Below, in pieces: positions 55,769 to 64,000 of a stretch of DNA of 64,000 nucleotides. The stretch lies in assembly GCF_003144115.1 (NCBI RefSeq), contig NW_020312011.1:606078-670077 (forward strand), in the 5' to 3' direction. This DNA comes from Tilletiopsis washingtonensis. Taxonomy: Eukaryota; Basidiomycota; Exobasidiomycetes; Entylomatales. Positions within the stretch are counted from its first letter, which is position 1. Every line of letters starts with the position of its first letter. The notes under the pieces are model-generated. The model did not search any database. It had not been told where the DNA came from and worked only from the letters and a program-made list of their open reading frames with translations. A program made the position numbers and the translations under genes.

Positions 55769-57666
55769 ATGATCGACCTCATCAGTGAGCAGCGCAGACG
55801 CAGGCGTGCCGCACGGCGCCGCTCATGCGCACATCGCAGTGCTTCAGCCCGAGAAGGGCGGCGACCCGCAGGTCGTCAAGGACTCGCAGGCCAAGCGCTT
55901 TGCGCCGCCCGAGCTCGTCGACGAGGTGCTGGCGCTGTACAAGGACTGGGTCGCGACCGAGTACGAGCTGCAGCAGGTGCAGAAGGACCTCAACGCCATC
56001 AAGCGCGACATCGGCGCCAAGATGAAGGCCAAGGCCGACGCGTCCGAGGAGCTCAAGCAGAAGGCGGCGCTCGACGCGCGCGTCGCCGAGCTCAAGCCCG
56101 AGGTGGTGAAGAAGGAGCAGACGATGCGCTTCAAGGCCGGCCGCATTGGCAACATCGTCGGCGACATGGTGCCCATCAGCGCGACGGAGGTGAGTGCAGG
56201 CAAGAGGTGGCAGGCACGAGCGGCGAGAAGCGGCGAGAAACGGCGAGAGGCTTCGAGCGGGATTTGCGGCAGCTGCAGGCCAGTGCCGCCGATCGAGGCG
56301 CTCGCGATTGAGCTGCTGGCGGAGCTGAGCAGGGAGCGACCTGCATGCGGCGTCGTTGGCGCTGGCGGCCGGCTTCGCTCCGCAGAACCGCTCTGCTGAC
56401 GGAAAGTGGCTAAGGACGACAACAAGGTGATGCGCACGTGGCACCCCGAGGGCCCGAACGGCAAGGTGGAGAAGAAGAAGTGCGTATCGGGCGTGTGCAG
56501 CTACGCCCCATCAGCTGCTGATAGACGAATCGCAGCGACATCCTGTCGCACCACGAGGTCATGATGCGCCTCGAGGCCTTCGACATGGAGCGCGGCGCCA
56601 AGATCTCGGGGCACCGCGGCTTCTTCCTCACCGGCGACGGCGTGGACCTGAACCAGGCGCTGATCAACTACGGCCTCGACTTCCTCAAGGGCAAGGGCTT
56701 CAAGAAGATGATGACGCCCTTCATGATGCGCAAGGACGTGATGAGCAAGACGGCGCAGCTCGAGGACTTTGACGAGGAGCTGTACAAGGTGTGTATCGCG
56801 AGCGTGTCTCGACGTGCTACCTGCTGACGCCCGGCCAGGTCACCGGCGACGAGGTCGACAAGTACCTCATTGCCACGTCCGAGCAGCCCATCAGCGCATT
56901 CCACTCCGACGAGTGGTTCGACCAGCCCGAGACGCAGCTGCCGCTCAAGTACGCCGGCTACTCGACGTGCTTCCGCAAGGAGGCCGGCTCGCACGGCAAG
57001 GACACGTGGGGCATCTTCCGCGTGCACCAGTTCGAGAAGGTCGAGCAGGTGAGCTGTGCGTGCTGCTGCGTGTCGGCGTTGTCTCACCGCCCGCGCAGTT
57101 CTGCATCACCGACCCGGCGTCTTCGTGGGACATGCTCGACCAGATGATTGCCAACTCCGAGGCCTTCTACCAGTCGCTGCAGCTGCCGTACCAGGTCATT
57201 GCCATTGCCTCGGGCGCGCTCAACAACGCCGCGGCCGCCAAGTACGACCTCGAGGCCTGGTTCCCGTACCAGGGCGAATACAAGGAGCTCGTGTCGTGCT
57301 CAAATTGCACCGACTACCGTGAGTGCTGCGGCGCTGCTTCGCTGTCTGATGCTCACACGCCGCTGCAGAGTCGCGCAGCCTCGAGGTGCGGTGCGGGCAC
57401 AAGAAGCAGGGCGAGACGAAGAAGCACTACGTGCACATGCTCAAGTGCGTCGCCGAGCGATGCCAGCCTGGTACCTCACTGATGCACCCCACAGCGGCAC
57501 GCTCTGCGCCACCGAGCGCGCGCTCTGCTGCCTCGTCGAGAACTGGCAAACACCAGAGGGCCTCACGATCCCGCCGCCGCTGCGGCCATACATGCAGGGC
57601 CGCGAGTTCCTGCCCTTCACGCGTGAGCTGCCCAAGGGCACCACGAGCTCGAAGAAGAAGGCCTAG
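55769..57666 (+). CDS. SES1: Cytosolic seryl-tRNA synthetase
   Basis: Charges tRNA-Ser in the cytosol (class II synthetase). Model: exons 55769-55784 (16 nt), 55840-56189, 56415-56479, 56536-56788, 56839-57048, 57099-57318, 57369-57444 and 57495-57666; 453 aa. An N-terminal coiled-coil arm ([20 protein letters not shown]...) precedes the catalytic core: [51 protein letters not shown], and motif 2 [50 protein letters not shown] and motif 3 [17 protein letters not shown] follow. The Lys-rich tail (TSSKKKA) is usual in fungi. Intron 2 is 225 nt and its acceptor (CTAAG) was chosen for frame and homology, so that junction is the least certain. Confidence 0.95.
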
Positions 57667-57739
57667 GGACATAGGGACATGTAGAGCGTATGAATTGGCA
57701 TGCGCATGCAGCTGGGTATCAATGTCGGGAGCTGGTGAT

Positions 57740-60700
57740 CTACTTGTAGGGCGCCTTGCCGGCCTCGCGCAGGCTGTTCTCGCGCTGAGAGAGATGGGTT
57801 AGCTGTGCAGCTGGGCAATTGGCGGCGGGCACGGCTCACCTCGCGGTCGTCGCGGACGAGCCGCTCGATCTCGAGCGCGATTGCGCGCACCCAGAGGTCC
57901 CTGTACAGCGTCAGCCAAGGTGCGGAGGTGAGAACACACAACACGTACCTCTCGAGCCTCGAGCGCGCGCGCAGAACGAGGTGCTTGTGCGTTTTGTCGC
58001 CGAGCGACGGCAGCGACGTCGCACTGGCCGGCACCGTCGTCTGCTCGACCTGCCCGACCTTGATGCCGGCGCGCAGCTTGGCCTGCGGCTCGGCGGGCTG
58101 CTGCACGCGCTGCGGGCGGTAGCGCACCACAAACGTGCAGTCCTCGTCCTCGTCGATGCTCAGCAGGCCGTCGCGGTAGACGCGTGGTAGGCGATGCCGC
58201 TCGCTCGTGCTGGCCGTGCTGCCGCCGCCGCCGCCCTGCCCGCTCACCGCGCCGGCCGCCTCGGAGCGGCCGTTGGTGAGCATCTCCTCGCTGAGCTTGC
58301 CCGAGTAGACGTAGGCGTCGCGCAGGTGCACGACCGTCTCGTTGCGGCGGTGGAAGATGCCGGCGTTCTGCCGGCTGCGCGCCGTGCGCACCGACGTGAC
58401 GAGCGAGAAGTTGAGCAGCCGGCCGGCGATGAGCACGTAGTGGCGGCTTGCAAACGGCGTGTACGCCTTGCGCTTGTGGAAGAGGCGCCCCGACCGCACG
58501 ATGCCGCGGCAGCCCTGCAGCACGCACCAATTCCACAGCGAGCTGAGCATCGGCGAGATGCGCTCGGCATCCGCGCCGGCGCCCAGGAACGTCGCGCCCA
58601 CGCCCTGGTCGTCGTCGTCATCGGCACGCACGCCCTGTTGAGCACGCCGGAAGCGGCGGTGCATCTTGGCGGGGTCGTAGCCGCTCGCGTTCATCAGCTC
58701 GAGCGCGTCGATCTTCTCGCGGCGCTTCCAGTAGCGGGCCAGCGCGGCCAGGCGCTCGATCCACTCGTGCGCAATGCGCGCGCTGTACGCCTCGAAGCGC
58801 GTGGCGCGGCCGTTGGCCATGACGATCTCGAATTGGCGGGCGCGACGCAAGACAGCGCGGTCCGCCGCTGCAGCAAGGCCCTCTTCGCCGCCAATGTCGC
58901 TGTGCACGAGGTCCGGCAGAGCGGTATTGGCATGGTCCGCGCCGTCCGGCGGCATGCCGTCGCGATGCACCGGGGCGCTTGTTTGGTGCTGCTGCTCCTT
59001 CACCGTCTTGGGTCCGGCAGCGCGCTCGTCGGGCAGCACGTGCGGATCGGCGCAGTCGTCGATGCTGGGACGGCGCACGGGGCCGTCGCCGCAGCTGCGC
59101 ACGACGCACACATCGCGCATGTCGACGTAGCCGTCGCACTGGCTGATCTGCTCCAGCTGCCGCCGGCACTCGAGAGCCTCGAAGGCTAGCACCTGGGCGC
59201 GGACACTGTCCTCGTCGCCGGACGCGACGGACGCGGTCGTGATGACCTGGTCGCGCAGCGATGCGAGGCCTTCGTCGCGTGACGCGCGCCGCTTCTTCCT
59301 GCTGTGCGACTTGCGCGACGGTCGCACCGGTGTGCCGGCGTCTGGCTGCTGCGCCATCGTCGCGAGGTGACGATCCGGCGGACAAGCGCGAGTCGGCCGG
59401 CAGACGAAGATGTGTCCGTCATGCGTCGTCGCGTAGAGGCGGCTCAGCGCGCCAGAGACGGGCTTGACGCGCCACAGGAAGCCCTCAATTGCCGGCGGCT
59501 CCTCGAGCAGCTGGCCGGTGGCGCTCTTGACGGCCGTGGCGTAGTGCGTTGCCGCGCGCAGCTCAAGCGAGGGAAGCTTTTGCGACTGCGGGTGAAGTCA
59601 GCATCAAGCCAGCCGCCGCTTGTGTCGACTCACCTCTTTGACAACAGACCCGCACAGCACGGCCCAGTCGCGCGCCTTGCCGTCGACGGTCGTGTCCTCG
59701 CGCACCCAGTCCAGCGTCGTGCCGGTGCGCCAGGCGAGCTCAAAGGCGACGCCCGCGTGCTCGACGGCAGCAATCATCTCGCGCCAGTCGGCCTGCTCGC
59801 GAGCGAGACTGAGCACCGTGCCGATCAGGTTCTCGCGCGTGAGGAGCTTGAAGCCCTCGCCGCGGCCGAGCGCCTCGACAAAGTCGGCCGGCACTTCGTC
59901 AGGGATTGGGATGCGCACGCGAACGTCCAGCGCAGGCACGTGCACCTCGAGCGTCTCGGGAATGGTGCCGCCGAGCTCGCGCCACAGCTCCCACATCCAG
60001 TCGGCCGCGACGGTGCGAGACCGCGCCTGCAGCGTGTGTCAGACAGGAGCACGACAAGGCGGCGCTCTACTCACGTCGAAGAGCACGACGTGCGTGCCGT
60101 TGCGGCGCAGGTGCAGCTTGCCCTTGTGGTCGCCGTCGCCGGCGGCGTACGACAGTGCAAAGATGCGGTCGATGGGCGAGTAGAGGGAGAGATACGTGCT
60201 GCTGCGCCGCAGCGGCACAATGTGGCGCAGCTTCAGCCGGCTGGCGTGGCCCAGTGCCTTGGAGGTGAATGTCTGCGCGCGAGTGATCAGTATGTGCCAG
60301 GTACTGAGAGGTCCAAGCTACACGCACCGGGTCGTCCCAGATCTCGAGGCGCCCCATGCGCAGCAGCACCATGTACTCGCGCCACGGCTCGCCATAGAGT
60401 GCGACCTTGCGTGCCGCGTTCTCGTCAAAGTCTGCCGGCACGTCGGTCGAGGGCGTCCATCCCAGCTTGACGAGCATGCGGTCGCGCTTGAGCGCGGTGC
60501 GGCGTGTCGGCGCCTCCTCCTCGAGCAGCACACGCTCGAAGGAGCCCGGCCGAGAGAGGACCTCTTCGGGCGGCGCAGGAACGTCGTCTCCGGATAGACT
60601 GCGGCCAGCGGCAGAGAGCTGCGCAGCCTGTCCGCGAGTGAAGAGGCTAGCCGTGAAGCTGCGGCCACCTGCGCCGGCGTCGCTGCGGCTCTCGAACTGC

Positions 60701-63114
60701 ACCGTCTTGCGCTGCGGCGTCGCAGTCGGACGCACACGTCCTGGCTGCATGTTCGGCGCTACGCTTACGTGCGACGGCGCATCGCCCATCTCGCGACGGG
60801 ACTCCTCGGTGGCCGCAAGCACGACCTCGTGGTCGCTTGCAGTCTCGTCGCGGCCGTCGACTGGCTGGCCGGCATCGCTCTGGCGGCGCAGCAGCTCGTG
60901 TGTCGCCTCTGGGAACTTGTCTTCTGCGGCAAGCGGCGGCTCGGGATGGGCGCGCGACTGCAGAGACGTCATGGCGCCGGGCGACTCGCTGAGGTGCTGC
61001 GTGCGGGTGCCGATCGACTGTTCACTGTCCTCGCGCAGCATCGTAATCGCCGCCTCCTTTTTCTTGCGCTCCGCCTGGCGCGCACGGAATGACTCGAGGC
61101 CCGCCCGGCTGTCCTCGAGCATCTTCTTGCCCGACGTCCCGAGCGCGAAGCGAGAGCTCGCCTTGGACGCGGACTGGGCGCTCATCAGGCTGACGACGTC
61201 GCTCCAGCCCTGGCGCGACTCGATGGCAAAGCTGCTCTCGTGCTCCGCGCCGCGCGTATGCGGCACGCTGATGAGGGACGCGAAGGACGCCGAGCCTCGC
61301 AGCGTGCGGTCTACAGGGACGGCCAGCCCTCCTGGCGGCGCAGGCGTCGACGATGCGTCATCGGCCACGGGCTTGCTCGGCAGTCCGGTGATCTGCTGTG
61401 CATCGCCGCCCTGTCGCTCAACCTCCTTGGCCGCGTCGACCTTGTCGTCCGTCTTTTCCTGCGCCTGTCTCGCCATTGAGCTGAGAACGTCGTCGGCGCT
61501 GCGGGGCGCACCCTCCTCGGCCGCTGGTGTCTCGCGTAGGATGCGTGCGGCATCGCCCTGCGGCGGGCCGTACGATGCAGAGCTCAGGTCTGCCTCGCTC
61601 TGCAGCGCGGCGAGCGCCTCACGGCGGGCCTCGACGACCTGCCAGAAGCGCTTGCCGACCTCGTAGCTGCCGCCGACCCACTTGGTGCCGCCGCCGCTGG
61701 TGCCCACGCGCACCTCGCTACCGTGGCGCGCGTGCCCGCTCGGCGGCGGGACATCGCGCGAGGGCCGCTTGGTGTCCTTGATGCCCAGTGCTGCAAACAG
61801 CCGCGCGCGCACGCCGCCGCTCGCGCCGAAGCTGCCCTCCGTGAAGCGCGTAGCCACGGAGCCCTCGGTGCCGAACGTGCCAACGGTGCTGGCGCGGCTC
61901 ATGCGGCTCGCCCGACTGGCGCGGCTGGCGTCTCGTGGGTGCTTGCCGCGCCCGTGGGACGTGCTGCGTGCGTGCGGCGGGTGCCCGACGCCAGCGTTGA
62001 GGCGTGCACGCGCCCGCTCCTTGAGCCATGCAGCTCGAGCGGCGGCCTGCTGCGCCGAGGCGGTCTGCGCTGGGACGGCATCGTCGCGCGTCGTGCCGGC
62101 GTCGTCGTGGGTCGTGCCAACGTCTTCGCGGGTCGTGCCGACGTCGTCTCGTGTGGTGTCGGCATCGTCCCGCGTCGTATCACCGTTGTCGTGCGTCTCG
62201 TCGATAGACCCAGCGCCGTCTTCTGTCCGCGCAACGCTCGCCTCGGCAAGGGCCCGCCCATGCGAGCGCGTCAGGCTCGACGCAGAGAGTGACGTCCGCA
62301 TCTGTGCGCGTCCGCCCTGGCGCTTGCCCAGCATGCTCGCGTCCGACTGCTGCGGGCGCAGCACCGCCAGGCCGGCGCGCCGCGGCGTCACGGGGCTCAC
62401 GCTTGTGTCGATGGTGAGGTGCTCGCCGAGCGCAGCCCGGGCCGCTCGGGCCTCGTCCTTGCGCGCGGGCGTGCGCGGCGGCGAGCTCGGGCCGCCGGCC
62501 TCTGTCCGCCACGCCGATTCCGAATCGCTCTCCTCGGCGACGGGGAGGTCGAGCAGCGGCAGCGTCTGCTGCGCCTCTCCCGGTGCGGTGTCGGACGGAA
62601 TGTCGCGGCCCAGCGCCCCCATCGCGCTGGCGTCGCGACGCAGGCCGCGCCGCAGCGCCTTGCGCGCCTCGGCAGCGGGGCGCCCCGTCGCGTCGCCCTC
62701 GGAGAGCACGCTGTCGGGCAGCGAATGTGCCGACGCAAAGCTCGCCGCGGATGCCTCGCGCGAGAGATGCCGCCGCTGCATGCGAAAGGCCGCAAAGGGC
62801 ACGCGCTCCGACTTGGGCGACACGAGGTCCGGCGGCGGCGGCGGCGCTGCAGCGGCGTCGAATGGCGCCGGCGCATTGGTCACGAAGCCCGGCGGCGCTT
62901 CTTCGACTGGCAGCACGACGTCCTCGGCGTCGATGCCCGGCCGGGCGCCGCGCGGCGTCGCGATGATGAAGCCCAGCGGCGCGCCGCCCTCTGCCGCGTC
63001 GGCGAGCTCGTCGGCGGCGATGGCCTGCGCGAGCCCCTGTGCCGCCGCCGCCGGCACGGCCGTGGGCCCGAGGTAGACGCGGCGGAAGTGGTGCGGCCCA
63101 TGCGGAGGCGGCAT
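57740..63114 (-). CDS. Large Spo71-like PH-domain protein
   Basis: Model (minus): exons 63114-60328, 60272-60075, 60026-59634, 59585-57949, 57900-57840 and 57784-57740; 1706 aa. The first about 470 residues are disordered and Ser/Arg-rich, with a 21-bp tandem repeat coding TTRDDxG heptads. A Spo7_2_N-like block (TKWVGGSYEVGKRFWQVVEA) lies near residue 480. PH-type segments follow: EYMVLLRMGRLEIWDDP...TFTSKALGHASRLKLRHIVP, ADWMWELWRELGGTIPETLE and FLWRVKPVSGALSRLYATTHDG, then a second PH ending ERDLWVRAIALEIERL. Yeast Spo71 shapes the prospore membrane at meiosis; in other fungi the role is open. The gene is the outermost one, 0.8 kb from the telomere. Confidence 0.72.
62078..62203. repeat. 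Six 21-bp tandem units in the Spo71-like gene
   Basis: Six imperfect 21-bp units in frame, encoding on the minus strand a heptad close to G-T-T-R-D-D-A/V. The copies vary mostly by synonymous or conservative changes (Arg/His, Asp/Glu/Asn), so the array is old or selected at protein level. Confidence 0.9.
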
Positions 63115-63905
63115 GGGGTGCAGGCCCAGAGTGAGGAGAGAGGTGCAGAGCGTCTGCCACGGTGGTGAAGAGAGGGAGAGCCGCGCGCACGCCCGCAAGC
63201 GCGAGGGTGTTGTGGTGCGGAGTGGAGGTGCGGTCAGGGGCGCGCGGCGCAGATCACCGACCAGGCCGAGGTGTGGCTGGCAGCGGCTGGTCACTAGTTG
63301 GGGTGGAATTGTGCAACTCACCAGCCATGCAAGGCAGGCTATTATTGACTTATCAATGTGCAAGGCACAAGCAAGCACATACTGTAGTCAATCTGGCCAG
63401 TCTTCTCAGCCTTGCGCAGCATCTTCTTCTAGGTCTGCACAGCAATGTTGCTTGTGAGGACCTGTTATGCCAGCGCCAGGCAGAGAGCCTCAGCCTGCTG
63501 CTGCTCTTGCTGCTCCTGTGCAAGACGCAGAGTTCTGGCCAGACCATGCTGCTCCCAAGCAAGGCAGCAAGCGTCTGCTTGCTGCAGGCATCCCAGATGG
63601 CCAGGCGCGCCTTCTGCACAAGGCTGTAGCCTGCCTTTGACCTGACCTGCCTGACAGGTGAGCTGCATCAACAATTGCTGCGCCAGCGCCAAAGCTGCCT
63701 AAGCTTGTGCAGTTTGATGACCGCTCTAAGGCAGCTTGACCCAACCTTGCTGCGCCTCAAGGCATCTAGATAGTTGACATGCCTACGCTCTGCCACAGCT
63801 ACTTGCTCAAATATGCTGCTTGGGTTACAGTCCCTTGCGCCTGGAGGCTCTTGCTCAGTTTGGTATTGCAACCAGCTGTTGCCCGTGCTGCAGCTTCAGC
63901 GTCTC
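63115..63905. other. Subtelomeric region
   Basis: 791 bp between the outermost gene start and the telomere repeat. From about 63290 onward the composition changes to clearly lower GC with many TGC/GCT/CAG words, unlike the rest of the window. Short frames on both strands carry no recognised motif. A decayed subtelomeric element is possible, but no helicase or transposon signature was seen. Confidence 0.6.
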
Positions 63906-64000
63906 TTAGGGTTAGGGTTAGGGTTAGGGTTAGGGTTAGGGTTAGGGTTAGGGTTAGGGTTAGGGTTAGGGTTAGGGTTAGGGTTAGGGTTAGGGTTAGG
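63906..64000 (+). repeat. Telomere repeat (TTAGGG)n
   Basis: Fifteen complete TTAGGG units plus a partial one, without any variant, ending at the last base. The G-rich strand runs 5' to 3' outward, which is the orientation of a genuine right chromosome end, not an internal telomere-like tract. Confidence 0.99.

Overview
This is the right-hand end of a chromosome from a GC-rich, intron-dense fungus, most likely a basidiomycete. The last 95 bases are perfect TTAGGG repeats running 5' to 3' outward, as a true telomere does. Genes are packed on both strands and carry many short introns (mostly 48 to 100 nt). The introns have GTGAGT or GTGCGT donors, a CTGAC-type branch site and a CAG acceptor. 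No bacterial operons, transposons, rRNA or tRNA genes were seen. Base composition and splicing style would fit Ustilaginomycotina or Pucciniomycotina, but the sequence alone does not settle the class.

Twenty-eight protein genes were modelled by joining frames across splice sites and comparing each product with its family. Left part (1-26 kb): RPL14 (partial), ribose-5-phosphate isomerase, an Asteroid/XPG-fold protein, mitochondrial Hsp70, a small SANT-like protein, Fip1, beta-COP, cytosolic Hsp90, an SDR dehydrogenase, a DNAJC17/Cwc23-type J protein, DNA polymerase eta and a secreted GDSL esterase. Middle part (26-46 kb): a peroxiredoxin-like protein, a BBC1/AIM3-like protein, TIM54, trehalose-6-phosphate phosphatase, a NIT2-type amidase, ATP synthase beta, a TMEM14 protein, a fasciclin GPI protein and a Dpb4-like histone-fold protein. 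Right part (46-63 kb): a Pmp3-family protein with a long tail, TAF5, GOT1, an M50B protease, mitochondrial uS12, seryl-tRNA synthetase and a very large Spo71-like PH protein. The Spo71-like gene starts only about 0.8 kb from the telomere repeat.

The genes do not form one pathway. Most are conserved housekeeping functions: mitochondrial energy and import (SSC1, TIM54, ATP2, uS12m), secretion (SEC26, GOT1), transcription and RNA processing (TAF5, Fip1, the J protein), DNA replication and bypass (pol eta, Dpb4-like) and stress chaperones or trehalose metabolism (Hsp90, SSC1, TPS2).

No new multi-gene system was recognised. The points most worth a second look are: an Hsp90 whose C-terminal MEEVD is replaced by LESID; a recurrent intron directly behind or very near the start codon, including three first exons that are just ATG; a pol eta ubiquitin-binding zinc finger split by a long acidic insert; a Pmp3 protein with an unusually long hydrophilic tail; a long imperfect hairpin between two convergent genes; and a telomere with almost no subtelomeric buffer. 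Splice sites were chosen by eye from frame, phase and family similarity, without transcript data.
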